Below are positions 1-13,554 of a DNA stretch of 64,000 nucleotides, piece after piece. The notes beneath the pieces are model-generated. The model did no database searches and was not told the DNA's origin. It saw only the letters and a program-made list of their open reading frames with translations. Both the position numbers and the translations under genes were made by a program. Within the stretch, counting starts at the first letter, position 1. Each line of letters opens with the position of its first letter. Origin of the DNA: Kocuria rosea subsp. polaris (lineage in GTDB: Bacteria > Actinomycetota > Actinomycetes > Actinomycetales > Micrococcaceae); NCBI GenBank assembly GCA_023896275.1, contig MLDA01000002.1, positions 124,001 to 188,000 on the forward strand, given 5' to 3'.

Positions 1-2292
<2,292 letters not shown>

Positions 2293-2443
2293 GGGAATCT
2301 CCTTGCTGGATGACTTCCGCGACCCCGTCGTCACGCTGAATCGGAACTCACGCTACCAAGAATGCGCGATTGATGAGTCAGTTCACATGCTCGGGCGTAA
2401 CGATGCAAGACAGAGCGGCGCGCACGTGTAACACACGACGGCG

Positions 2444-4976
<2,533 letters not shown>

Positions 4977-4980
<4 letters not shown>

Positions 4981-5246
4981 GGGAGGAGTGAGATGATCAT
5001 GCCGCCGAACTCGCCGGCGAAGAGGATGAGGTGCGGAACGGTGAGTACCGCGCCCACGCCGGCGGCGATCTGCGCATACTTGCGGTTGCGGACCGTGGGC
5101 TCGGGGTGCGGCCCGTCGGCGCGGAAATCGTAGGTGAGCATCGCGCCCATGATCATGCCGACCAGTGGCACGACGACGGCAGCCACGAGGGCCACGATCG
5201 TCCGGGTTTTCAGATACTCCGTGGCCGCGATGCTCTGAGTGCTCAT
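4977..5246 (-). CDS. Small two-helix membrane protein, unknown function
   Basis: Encodes 89 residues with two hydrophobic segments (about residues 17-39 and 64-88) separated by a short polar loop containing DFRADGPHPEPTVRNRKY. No family recognised. Its stop codon overlaps the stop of the convergent FUSC-like gene by four bases. The start looks leaderless: TATGAT at 5253-5258 followed by exactly six bases, then ATG. Confidence 0.75.
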
Positions 5247-5259
5247 CTCCAGATCATAC

Positions 5260-6192
5260 CTAGGACGACTGCTGCCAGGTGGCCCGGGTGCCGCCCGGCC
5301 GCAGGGCGGAAAGCTCGTGCTGGATTCGACGGCGGAGTTCGTGCGCGTCCAGCGTGCGGGAGCCGCCGTGGGCCAGCAGGTACAGCAGCGTGCCTAGGCG
5401 TTGGAGCCGCCAGTCGCGCTCCGTCCGCGGGTTGCGGGCGGCTACGGCGCGGTGGATCTCCCGGTCGAAGAGGTTGGGCTCGTCCAGCTGACGCTGCCGC
5501 AGCTCGGCGGTGAGTTTGGCCTGGACCGGGTCCGACTCCTCGTGGTCCGTCTGACGCAGGGCCACGGAGTAGCGCTCGGCGGCGTCCAGGTCGCCGCCGT
5601 CGTACGCCATGAAGGCCGCCAACGCGAGCGCGGACTCCACCCACTTCCAGCGACCGAAGTTGCCATCGAAGGGCAGCTCGGTCAGGATCTCGAGGATCCG
5701 CCAGGCGCTTGCCCGGTCGTCGAGATCGACGACGAACAGCTGCGCCAGCGCGTAGATCGCCTCGAGATGGGCGCCGGCCTTCAGGTTCACGCCGCGGGCC
5801 AGCCGGGCCGTCGGTTCGAGCACGCGGGGCTCGTCCGGGTACCCTTCGGCGATCGAGAGCAGGACCGCCTCGGGCGACTCCGGCTCGACGGGCAGTGACT
5901 GCAAGTCGTCGAAGCTCAACTGCGGCGCCGGAGCCGAGGTGTGCACGCGGATCGACGAGCCGTAGGCGATCGTCGCCTTCTGCCCGCTGGCCAACGTCGC
6001 CTCCACCAGGGCGGGCGTGCCGAAGCTGTCGGTCACGACGCCGAGCTTCTTCACTTCAGCGCTGGGTGTTCCGTGGCGGGTGATGAACCGGTCGCCGACG
6101 CGGACCTGCTCCGCGCGGACATTGCGGACGCGGACGGCGGGCTGATCGGGCTCGTGGGGCGGGGTGCGGCGCTGCGGCATGAGGTCCTGCAT
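5260..6192 (-). CDS. Conserved hypothetical protein (about 310 aa)
   Basis: No confident family. The first 95 residues look like a small beta-rich module (VRVGDRFITRHGTPSAEV...ATIAYGSSIRVHT) and the remaining two thirds are helical, Leu/Ala/Arg-rich and tetratricopeptide-like in texture. It lies 17 bases downstream of the DUF4916 gene on the same strand and is probably co-transcribed with it. Two starts are possible: ATG 6192, or ATG 6180, which has AGGA five bases upstream and would remove four residues; I kept the longer one. No signal peptide or membrane helix is visible, so a cytoplasmic location is inferred. Confidence 0.7.
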   Translation of the reverse strand: MQDLMPQRRTPPHEPDQPAVRVRNVRAEQVRVGDRFITRHGTPSAEVKKLGVVTDSFGTPALVEATLASGQKATIAYGSSIRVHTSAPAPQLSFDDLQSLPVEPESPEAVLLSIAEGYPDEPRVLEPTARLARGVNLKAGAHLEAIYALAQLFVVDLDDRASAWRILEILTELPFDGNFGRWKWVESALALAAFMAYDGGDLDAAERYSVALRQTDHEESDPVQAKLTAELRQRQLDEPNLFDREIHRAVAARNPRTERDWRLQRLGTLLYLLAHGGSRTLDAHELRRRIQHELSALRPGGTRATWQQSS

Positions 6193-6209
6193 GGTGTTGA
6201 GGGGGCGGT

Positions 6210-6749
6210 TCAGGGGCACCAGCCCACGTGGGCCAGTGCCTGCTTGATGATGTTCCCGCGGCCCCCCGGCAGCTCGGACTGCACGTCCACGCTCAGCGCC
6301 GCCTCCGGACTCATCCAGTTCAGGTCGAGCGCGTCCCGGCGCGGGTTGCACTCGCCGCGTACGGGGACGATGTAACAGAGCGCGATCGCGTGCTGGCGTT
6401 CGTCGGTCAAACCCGTCTCCGACGGGGAGGGAAAGTACTCGGCCACTGTGAACGGAGCGGGCGACGGCGGCAGCTGCGGCATGGCCAGCGGCCCCAAGTC
6501 CTGCTCGATGTGCCGGGTCAGCGCAGCGCGCACCGTCTCGCGGTACATCACGCGGCCGGAGACGAACGCGAACTTGAACTGGGCTTCGGCATTCGCCGTG
6601 TACAGCAGGCCGATGTCCGTCACGTAGCCCAGCGGGTCCACGCGGACCGGGATCGCCTCGACGTAGGCGATGGGCAGCCGTTGGCGAGCCTCGAAGAGGT
6701 CTTCGTCGGATAGCCACCCGGGATACGGGTCAGGGGTGCGTACGCTCAT
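6210..6749 (-). CDS. DUF4916 / Nudix-like protein with degenerate Nudix box
   Basis: A 179-residue protein matching the actinobacterial DUF4916 family: GWLSDEDLFEARQRLP near the start, LGPLAMPQLPPSPAPFTVAEYFP in the middle and a DALDLNWMSPEAA tail. A Nudix box can be traced (G-x5-E then RHIEQDLG) but the catalytic REUxEE core reads RHIEQD, so two of the metal-binding glutamates are changed. It may bind rather than hydrolyse a nucleoside diphosphate compound; this is inference. First gene of a probable two-gene unit. An AT-rich TAAACAT precedes the ATG. Confidence 0.8.
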   Translation of the reverse strand: MSVRTPDPYPGWLSDEDLFEARQRLPIAYVEAIPVRVDPLGYVTDIGLLYTANAEAQFKFAFVSGRVMYRETVRAALTRHIEQDLGPLAMPQLPPSPAPFTVAEYFPSPSETGLTDERQHAIALCYIVPVRGECNPRRDALDLNWMSPEAALSVDVQSELPGGRGNIIKQALAHVGWCP

Positions 6750-6960
6750 ACTCCATGTTTAGCGCATTCGGCAGCGAACGGGCATCAGCCGCCCCGTAGG
6801 AGCGACGAATTGAGTGGTTGGGGAATACGAATCGGTGGTCTATTGTTGAACGTGAATGCGATACCGTGAGCTCCTGCGCGCGTAGACGCAATCCGTCACC
6901 ACCCCGAGGCGCCCCTTCCGCTGAAACCGGAGAGCCGGCGTCGTACTTTTAAGGACCCCT

Positions 6961-8517
6961 GTGCACAACGACTCCGCACCCGAAACCACCGCGCCGCACC
7001 CGGTCGCATCGGGTCACGCCCCGGCGGCCGCGGCTCCTGAGAACCAGAAGCTGGCCCCGGCGGCGCGGACCACGATTCTCGTGCTCCTGATCGCCGCATT
7101 CGTGGTGATCCTGAACGAGACCATCATGAACGTCGCGCTGCCACGCCTGCAGGAGACGTTCGGCGTCACCGCCGACACCGTCCAGTGGCTCGTGACCGCC
7201 TTCATGCTGACGATGGCCGTCGTCATCCCGACAACCGGCTACCTGCTGCGCCGGCTCTCCATCCGCACCGCGTTCATCCTCGCGATGGCGCTCTTCTCCG
7301 CCGGCACGCTCATCGCCGCGCTCGCGCCCATCTTCGGGGTGCTCGTCTTCGGCCGCGTCATCCAGGCCACCGGAACGGCGATCATGATGCCGCTGCTGAT
7401 GACCACGATCCTCGACATCGTCCCGCCCGCCAAGCGCGGCGTGATGATGGGGAACGTCTCGATCGTCATCTCGGTCGCCCCGGCGATCGGCCCGACCATC
7501 TCCGGCCTCATCCTGCAGTACATGCAGTGGCGCATGATCTTCTTCGTGGTCCTGCCGATCGCGATCGTCACGCTTGTCCTCGGCGCCCGCATGCTCGGAC
7601 GCATGACCGAGGAAACCCAGCAGACAGCGACCCCACTGTCCTTCCCGTCGCTGCTGCTCGCGATTCCGGGCTTCGGCCTGCTCGTCTACGGGCTCAGCTC
7701 GCTGGGCGGTGGCCACGGAGCCGAGAGCGGCACGACGGCGGCCGCCGGCCCCGGTGCCACGCCGTTCATCGCGCTGGGCATCGCTCTCGTCTGCCTGACG
7801 GTGTTCACCTTCATGCAGTTGCGCCTGCAGCGCTCCGACCGCGCGCTGCTGGACCTGCGCCCGTTCAGCTATCGGCCGTTCACGGTCTCGCTGCTGCTCA
7901 TGGTCATGGCCATGGTGGCGCTGTTCGGCGTCATCATCCTGCTGCCGATGTACTTGCAGACCGTGCGCGGGCTCGACCCGCTGGCGACCGGCCTGCTGCT
8001 GCTTCCGGGCGGGCTGCTGATGGGCTTGCTGGCGCCATTCGTCGGCCGCGCCTACGACAAGGTGGGCCCGCGCCCGCTCATGATCCCGGGCGGTGCGCTG
8101 CTCGTCATGGTGCTCGCCGGGTACACGCAGCTGACCGCGCAGACGCCGGTGTGGATGCTCGTCGTCGCGCACCTGGTGATGTCGCTCAGCTTCGCCCTGC
8201 TGTTCACTCCGGCCTTCACGACCGGTCTGAACCCGCTGCCGCACCACCTGCACTCGCACGGCTCGGCCGTTCTCAGCACGCTGCAGCAGCTCGGCGGCGC
8301 AGCGGGCACGGCCCTGCTGGTCGGCATCATGGCCTCCGGGACGGCCTCGGCCATGGCCGCCGGCGTCGGGGACCTCGATGCCGCAGTGCAGGGTTATCAG
8401 GCCGGCTTCCTCGCCGCGACGTTCTTCGCGGCCGGGGTCTTCGCGCTGACGTTCCTGATGCGCAAGCCGGTCTACGAGGAACTCGCCGACTCGCAGGCGG
8501 TGCCAGCCGCCCACTAG
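6961..8517 (+). CDS. MFS drug exporter, DHA2 (EmrB/QacA) type
   Basis: A 518-residue transporter with about 14 hydrophobic helices, the number expected for the DHA2 branch of drug:proton antiporters. Characteristic stretches are VILNETIMNVALPRLQ in helix 1, the motif-A-like GYLLRRLSIRT loop, GRVIQATGTAIMMPLL and the motif C AIGPTISGLIL. The first 35 residues are Ala/Pro-rich and cytoplasmic. GTG 6961 is the start: AAGGA lies five bases upstream. Substrate unknown; no adjacent TetR-type regulator. It converges on an Old Yellow Enzyme gene and the two share a 21-bp hairpin. Confidence 0.9.
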   Translation: MHNDSAPETTAPHPVASGHAPAAAAPENQKLAPAARTTILVLLIAAFVVILNETIMNVALPRLQETFGVTADTVQWLVTAFMLTMAVVIPTTGYLLRRLSIRTAFILAMALFSAGTLIAALAPIFGVLVFGRVIQATGTAIMMPLLMTTILDIVPPAKRGVMMGNVSIVISVAPAIGPTISGLILQYMQWRMIFFVVLPIAIVTLVLGARMLGRMTEETQQTATPLSFPSLLLAIPGFGLLVYGLSSLGGGHGAESGTTAAAGPGATPFIALGIALVCLTVFTFMQLRLQRSDRALLDLRPFSYRPFTVSLLLMVMAMVALFGVIILLPMYLQTVRGLDPLATGLLLLPGGLLMGLLAPFVGRAYDKVGPRPLMIPGGALLVMVLAGYTQLTAQTPVWMLVVAHLVMSLSFALLFTPAFTTGLNPLPHHLHSHGSAVLSTLQQLGGAAGTALLVGIMASGTASAMAAGVGDLDAAVQGYQAGFLAATFFAAGVFALTFLMRKPVYEELADSQAVPAAH

Positions 8518-8545
8518 GCGGGCTCAACACCCCCGGCCCAGTACG

Positions 8546-8595
8546 CAACGACGAGTGGTTGCCTGAATTCAGTTTCAGGCAACCACTCGTCGTTG
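8546..8595. terminator. Long perfect hairpin between convergent genes
   Basis: Arms 8546-8566 and 8575-8595 are a perfect 21-bp inverted repeat with an 8-base loop (8567-8574). It lies 28 bases after the exporter stop and 29 bases before the convergent oxidoreductase stop. There is no T-run on either side, so it would be a U-less actinobacterial-type terminator acting in both directions. Confidence 0.75.
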
Positions 8596-8624
8596 TGCAG
8601 CGTGCTGAGCTGCGTGGCCGCGGT

Positions 8625-9728
8625 CTACCAGCGACCGCGCCAGAGCTGCTTGGCCCGCGGATTCTCCGCCCGCGGCACCTCCAGCTCGCTCGCCGCGACG
8701 GCGGCCCAGTGCGGGTTCACCAGTGCGGCGCGGGCGATGGCCACGCCGTCGGCCTGACCCGTGGCGAGAATGTGCTCGGCCTGGATGCCGGTGGTGACGC
8801 CGCCGACGGCGGTGACGAACGCGTCGGTGCCCTCGAGGCCCTCCTTGACGGCCGCGGCCAGCGGCGTCTGGTAGCCCGGCCCGGTGCGCGGACCGCGGTA
8901 CGGCCCGATGCCGGAGGAGGAGAGGTCGAAGGTGATGACACCCATCTCGCGCAGCTCGCGGGAGAGCTGCACGGTCTCCCGCAGCGTCCAGCCGTCGTCG
9001 ACCCAGTCGGTGCCGGAGAAGCGGATGCCGAGCACTTTCTCCGCGGGCCAGACCTCGCGCACCGCCGCGACGACCTCCTTGACCAGACGCGTGCGGTTCT
9101 CGTAGGAGCCGCCGTACTCGTCCGTGCGGCGGTTCACGAGCGGGGAGAGGAACTGGTGCAGCAGGTATCCGTGGGCGGCGTGGATCTGGATCATGTCGAA
9201 GCCGGCGGCGTCGGCGCGGCGGGCGGCGTCGGCCCAGTCCTGCACGATCCCGGCGATCTCCTCGGCCGAGAGCTCGCGGTTCTCCGCGTAGCCGAAGATG
9301 TCGGTGACGGAGGCGGAGACGGTCGTCCAGCCGCCGTCGGCCTGCGGGACCGAGCCGTCCTCGAAGCCGGGCAGCATCGGCCACGTGGAGGCCTTCGCTC
9401 CGGCGTGGGCCAGCTGCAGGCCGGCGGCCGCGCCGTTGGCGTGCACGAGATCGACGATCCGCGCCCACGCATCCTGCTGATCCTCATTCCACAGGCCCGT
9501 GTCGCGCGGGGAGATGCGGCCGGCGGGGTTCACGGCGGTCGCCTCGGCGATGACCAGGCCGAAACCGCCGGCGGCCAGGGCGCCCAGGTGCGAGAGGTGC
9601 CAATCGGTCGGAACGCCATCCTCAGCGTCGACCGAATACTGGCACATGGGGGCCACCACCGCGCGGTTGCGCAGCGTGAACCCTCCGTTGTTGGTGGACA
9701 GGGTCACGGGTTCGAAGAGAATGCTCAC
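8625..9728 (-). CDS. NADH:flavin oxidoreductase, Old Yellow Enzyme (YqjM/NamA-like)
   Basis: FMN-dependent ene-reductase that reduces activated C=C bonds with NAD(P)H. The 367-residue length fits the YqjM/NamA class. Visible signatures are APMCQYS near residue 28 (the class-specific Cys), the HLGALAAGGFGLVIAEATAV strand, the HAAHGYLLHQFLSP substrate-pocket histidines, NRRTDEYGGSYENRTR, and the phosphate-binding end GVAIARAALVNPHW. Start is GTG 9728; no convincing Shine-Dalgarno, and no TAnnnT at the usual leaderless distance, so the start is less sure than the identity. Physiological substrate unknown. Confidence 0.93.
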   Translation of the reverse strand: MSILFEPVTLSTNNGGFTLRNRAVVAPMCQYSVDAEDGVPTDWHLSHLGALAAGGFGLVIAEATAVNPAGRISPRDTGLWNEDQQDAWARIVDLVHANGAAAGLQLAHAGAKASTWPMLPGFEDGSVPQADGGWTTVSASVTDIFGYAENRELSAEEIAGIVQDWADAARRADAAGFDMIQIHAAHGYLLHQFLSPLVNRRTDEYGGSYENRTRLVKEVVAAVREVWPAEKVLGIRFSGTDWVDDGWTLRETVQLSRELREMGVITFDLSSSGIGPYRGPRTGPGYQTPLAAAVKEGLEGTDAFVTAVGGVTTGIQAEHILATGQADGVAIARAALVNPHWAAVAASELEVPRAENPRAKQLWRGRW

Positions 9729-9786
9729 GTCGAGCCCAACCGCCGAGGCGCCGCGCGTATTCCGTGCCCCGCGCGCCGCCGGACCG

Positions 9787-12030
9787 CTAGCAGCGCTTGA
9801 GCTGCCCGTCGGTGCCGTAGACCGCCGTCGCCGAAAGCGCGGCCGGACCGCCCACGAGCACGCTTGTCCATCCGTTCATGCTCGCCTGCGCCGACGCGAT
9901 CGACGCCGGCAGGCAGGACTTGCGTGCGAGCATCAGCGGAGCGTCGTTGTAGGCGGCGGCGACGGCGCCCGTGAGGCCGTCGGCGAAGGACGAGCCGTTG
10001 GCGTAGAACTGGCGCTGCGCCCCGTTGCTGGTGTGGCTCGCGGTGTTCGGCCAGTAGCTCTTGGCGATGACCGCTGACGTCGCGTACCGGTCGGCCCCGG
10101 AGAAGCGCACGATCGTGACGTTCGGCAGGATCTTCTTGACCTGCGCCTCGACGCTCGTGGAGACGACGCTTGTGCCGCCGGCGATCGCCACGTGGGTCGG
10201 TTTCAGGCGGCGCAGCTGGTCGGCCGTCGCCTTCGGCAGACTGTCGGTGGACGTCAGCAGCAGGGGCAGTTTCCGTTTCGCGGCGACCGCCGCCAGCGAC
10301 AGGGCGTCGGGGAAGTCCTTGCCGGTGGCCAGGTACACCGTCCCGGCACTCGGGAAGTTCGAGGCGACGTCGGCCGCCGTCTCGTAGCGGGTCTCGCCGT
10401 GGTGCCGTTTCACGGGTGCGACGGCGGCCAGGCTCGTCGCCGTGGCCCCGGAGACGGCACCCTGACCGCCGACGATGTGGATGTTCGACGGCTTGAGCCG
10501 CTTCAGTTCGGTCATCGTCGCGCCCGGCACGCCGGACTTCTGCACGATCAGCAGCGGAGCGTTCAACCGGGTCGCCAGAGAGCTGGCGGAGAGCGCGTCG
10601 GGGAAGTCCTGGCCGGAGGCGACGACGACGTTGCGCGCCCCCGACGGGAACGTCTGCTTCGAGACCGCTGCCGCGGTGCTGTAGCGGGTGTCGCCGTAGA
10701 GCCGCTTCGAGCCCATGCGGGTGATCGTGTCTTGGAGCGAAGCGTCCCAGAGATCGACGCCCAGGTAGTCGGTCGTCATGCGGTAGGGCGTGCTGCGGCG
10801 GTTCTGCGCGAAGTCCTTGAGCCCCTGCAGGTCCCCGTTGAAGACGTTGGCGTCGAAGGGCTGGGTCCGGTCGCCGAGGTCCGATTTGTCGGTGTACTGC
10901 CACATGGCGAAGGTCGTCCAGCCCGCGGGCAGCTGGCGGGGGTTCTTCGGCTGGTTGGTCTTTTCCGGGTAGGCGGCCACGTGCAGCGGCCAGCTGCGCA
11001 GGCTGGTGTCCCCGGTCAGGCAGCTGTCCCAGAAGTCTCGCCCGGTGTAGATCATCGGCAGCCGGCCCGTGCGGTACTTCACGCGCTCGCCGAAGTCGCG
11101 CACCCACTTCGCCAGCTGTGCCGACGTCATGCCGTAGCAGCGGTCTCCCTTGCCGTCGGGGTGCAGGGAGGCTGAGTAGGGGTTGGTCTCGATGTCGAGC
11201 AGCGGCGGCAGGGTCTTCCCGTCGGCGCTCCAGCCGCCACCGCTGGCGACGAAGTAGTCGGCCTGGGCGGCACCGGAGGAGGAGGCGGGCAGCGCGAAGT
11301 GGTAGGCGCCGCGGAGCATGCCCTGCTGGCCGGCACCGGCGTACTGGGTGCTGAAGTGCGCGTTCTTGATGTTCTGCGCGCGGGTGCCCTCGGTTGCTTT
11401 CACGTAGGCGAACCGGCTGCCCTGACCCCACGCGTACTTCCAGTCGACGGTGCCCTGGTGATTCGAGACGTCGATGCCGAGCACGCCCGGCGGCCGGTAA
11501 CTCGTCCGAGTGCTGAGGGCCTTGGCGGGCGCGCTGCGCTCAAAGGCGCCGCGCGCCGCCGCGACGGCGTCGTCCTCCCCGGCGATCTCGGCGAGCCCTT
11601 CGGCGTACGCGAGCAGTTCGCTGCGCGTGGGTACGGTGGCGTCGCCGGTCTCGGCGAGGCGGGATTGCGTCGCGCCCAGATCCGTGCCCGGGAGGCCGAG
11701 GACCGAGTACGCGTCAGCGGCCAGGCCCGTGCGAAGGGTGTTGCTGACGGTCCGGGCGCTGAAGGCCTCCCAGATCGCGATGGCGGCGCTCGCCGCGTCG
11801 TCAGCGCTCGACGACGGAGTCTCCACCGCGGTCGGCGACGGTAGCTCCTCGGCGCTGTCGGCCGGCGTGGCGGACGGTTGGGACAGCGGGGCTGTCGTCT
11901 CCTGTCCGGTCTCCAGCCCGGGCCCCGGTTCCGGGGCCGGTGCGGCGGCCGCCGAAGAACCGAGGGCGGTCGTCGCCACGAGCACGGCGGCGGCGAGTGC
12001 GGTCAGCGGGAAGCGGACGGCGTTGATCAC
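9787..12030 (-). CDS. Secreted GH25 lysozyme with CWB2 cell-wall-binding repeats
   Basis: A 747-residue exported muramidase. Residues 1-30 form a signal peptide ending in an Ala run; residues 31-75 are a Pro/Ser/Thr linker. The GH25 catalytic domain (about 183-395) shows GIDVSNHQG with D187, FAYVKATEGT, and the acid residues in LLDIE (D279, E281). The C-terminal third holds three cell-wall-binding type 2 repeats, each with a variant of RYxTAAxVS, VVxASGxxFPDALS and an I/V-xxVGGxxxVS segment; CWB2 modules anchor proteins to secondary wall polymers. Start GTG 12030 has AAGAGG six bases upstream. A role in wall turnover or lysis of neighbours is inferred. Confidence 0.92.
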   Translation of the reverse strand: MINAVRFPLTALAAAVLVATTALGSSAAAAPAPEPGPGLETGQETTAPLSQPSATPADSAEELPSPTAVETPSSSADDAASAAIAIWEAFSARTVSNTLRTGLAADAYSVLGLPGTDLGATQSRLAETGDATVPTRSELLAYAEGLAEIAGEDDAVAAARGAFERSAPAKALSTRTSYRPPGVLGIDVSNHQGTVDWKYAWGQGSRFAYVKATEGTRAQNIKNAHFSTQYAGAGQQGMLRGAYHFALPASSSGAAQADYFVASGGGWSADGKTLPPLLDIETNPYSASLHPDGKGDRCYGMTSAQLAKWVRDFGERVKYRTGRLPMIYTGRDFWDSCLTGDTSLRSWPLHVAAYPEKTNQPKNPRQLPAGWTTFAMWQYTDKSDLGDRTQPFDANVFNGDLQGLKDFAQNRRSTPYRMTTDYLGVDLWDASLQDTITRMGSKRLYGDTRYSTAAAVSKQTFPSGARNVVVASGQDFPDALSASSLATRLNAPLLIVQKSGVPGATMTELKRLKPSNIHIVGGQGAVSGATATSLAAVAPVKRHHGETRYETAADVASNFPSAGTVYLATGKDFPDALSLAAVAAKRKLPLLLTSTDSLPKATADQLRRLKPTHVAIAGGTSVVSTSVEAQVKKILPNVTIVRFSGADRYATSAVIAKSYWPNTASHTSNGAQRQFYANGSSFADGLTGAVAAAYNDAPLMLARKSCLPASIASAQASMNGWTSVLVGGPAALSATAVYGTDGQLKRC

Positions 12031-12092
12031 GGGGGGCCTCTTCTGGTCGGTGCGCGGTGGAGTGAGTGTTGAGTCGACAGAGCGTGTGCGGC

Positions 12093-12923
12093 TCAGGTGC
12101 GGGCGGCGGGGCCGCGTTCGCCGGCGGTCACGGGAATCTCCAGCACATTGCCCCGCGGGGGTGCCGGGCAGACGGCATGGTCCGAGAACGCGAAGGGGAA
12201 GACGAGCGTGCGGTTGAAGTCGACGAGCAGGCTCCCGTCGACCGCCGGGGCGGGGATAGTGACGAAGCGCCACGCCGGCGTCGATTCGCCGTTGGTCCGG
12301 TCCGTGAAGAGCAGCGTGAGGGAGCCGTCGGCCCCTTGCTCGGCGGCCAGCCGCTGCCCGTCGGCGGGTCCGCCGATGAAGACGACGTCGCCGGCGATCT
12401 CTGCTGTCAGGATGGTGTCGGCCCGGAAGCTGCCGATCGTCTCCGTGCGTGGTGCCGGGTACGGTTCGAAGCGGGCGGCGAGCACCCACGCCGGATCGAA
12501 TTCGAAGGTCGGAACGCCTGCGAAGGCGTCTCGCGCGGGCGTGCTGCGGGCGCGCGTGCGGATCATGTAGCGGCCGCCGCGCACGCCGAGTTCGACGACG
12601 GTCTCGTCCGTCCCGCCGTCGTTCGTCGCGGGTACTCGCAGCCAGTAGCGCGACTCGTCCTCGCCCACCGAAGCGGTCAGCGGCGCGGTCACGGGTGTGC
12701 CGGCGTCGTAGTCGAGGACCGTCGCGTCGGGCGCGGGGGTGTAGACGGCCGCGCCGTGCGAGACGGCGAACTCGCCCGGGACGAGCTCGAGCGGGCCCGG
12801 CACGGCAGGCAGCCACTGGTAGGACGTCAGCGTCAGCCAGCCGAATTCCGCGGCCAGGCCTTCCTCGCGGAGGCGGTGCCACTGCCGCCAGGACGCCTCG
12901 GCGTTGTTGATCGGTTGCTTCAT
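12093..12923 (-). CDS. DUF1684 domain protein
   Basis: 276 residues matching DUF1684, a family of unknown biochemical function. The diagnostic C-terminal end is present: VDFNRTLVFPFAFSDHAVCPAPPRGNVLEIPVTAGE, where the Cys-Pro-x-Pro-Pro and final AGE are conserved. The N-terminal half contains GWLTLTSYQWLP. No signal peptide, so cytoplasmic. The start appears leaderless: TATGCT (12930-12935), six bases, ATG. It is upstream of the lysozyme gene on the same strand with 62 bases between; the lysozyme has its own ribosome binding site, so co-transcription is possible but not shown. Confidence 0.85.
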   Translation of the reverse strand: MKQPINNAEASWRQWHRLREEGLAAEFGWLTLTSYQWLPAVPGPLELVPGEFAVSHGAAVYTPAPDATVLDYDAGTPVTAPLTASVGEDESRYWLRVPATNDGGTDETVVELGVRGGRYMIRTRARSTPARDAFAGVPTFEFDPAWVLAARFEPYPAPRTETIGSFRADTILTAEIAGDVVFIGGPADGQRLAAEQGADGSLTLLFTDRTNGESTPAWRFVTIPAPAVDGSLLVDFNRTLVFPFAFSDHAVCPAPPRGNVLEIPVTAGERGPAART

Positions 12924-12963
12924 ACCAACAGCATACGGGCGGGCGCGGGCGGCCGCGCCGGCC

Positions 12964-13554
12964 TCAGGCGCGCGTGCGGCGCTCGGAACGGGCGAGGACA
13001 GCGGCGAGGGCCAAGCCGAGGAGCGCGCCGAGCCCCATCGACAGCAGCGTCGCGGACCACGTGGGCCAGCCCGTGAGCGTCTGCGTGAGGTAGCCCAGCA
13101 GCATCATCCACGCCGCCCAGAGGCCGGCGCCGAGGCCGGCGAGCGCCGCGAACGACCCCGGCGTCACTCCCGCGATGCCGGCGGCGGCGACCGAGGCGGT
13201 GCGGCCGCCGGACACGAAGCGGAGCCCGAGCAGCGAGGCGTACGTGGTCTCGCGGCCGACCCGGTTCATCAGCGCGACCGTGTTCCGGTGAACCCAGCGG
13301 CCCCACCGGAAGCGGTCGAGCCACGTCGTCAGGCCGCGGCGGAAGACCCAGTAGAGTCCCATGTCGCCGAGCCAGCAGCCGCCCGCCGCGGCGACCCACG
13401 CGAAGACGGGGTTCAGGTGCCCGGCCGCCACCATGGGGCCCGAGCCGAGCACGAACAGCTCGGACGGCACGGGCGGGAAGGGAGCGTCGAAGGCGACCAG
13501 AAACGCCGTGATCAGGTAGTACAGGGTGGCGTTACCGCCGAGCACGTCAGGCAC
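12964..13554 (-). CDS. DedA-family membrane protein
   Basis: A 196-residue membrane protein of the DedA/SNARE-associated group, proposed flippase-like proteins linked to lipid homeostasis and membrane potential. Seen: an N-terminal hydrophobic segment followed by AFDAPFPPVPSELFVLGSG (the family's acidic re-entrant motif region, with P-P-x-P-x-E), GDMGLYWVFRRG in place of the more common GDxxxYxIGRxxG, and RFVSGGRTASVAAAGIAG, which resembles the F-x-R-x-x-P-G-x-R motif with changes. Its start overlaps the stop of the pseudouridine synthase gene by eight bases, suggesting translational coupling. Confidence 0.85.
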   Translation of the reverse strand: MPDVLGGNATLYYLITAFLVAFDAPFPPVPSELFVLGSGPMVAAGHLNPVFAWVAAAGGCWLGDMGLYWVFRRGLTTWLDRFRWGRWVHRNTVALMNRVGRETTYASLLGLRFVSGGRTASVAAAGIAGVTPGSFAALAGLGAGLWAAWMMLLGYLTQTLTGWPTWSATLLSMGLGALLGLALAAVLARSERRTRA

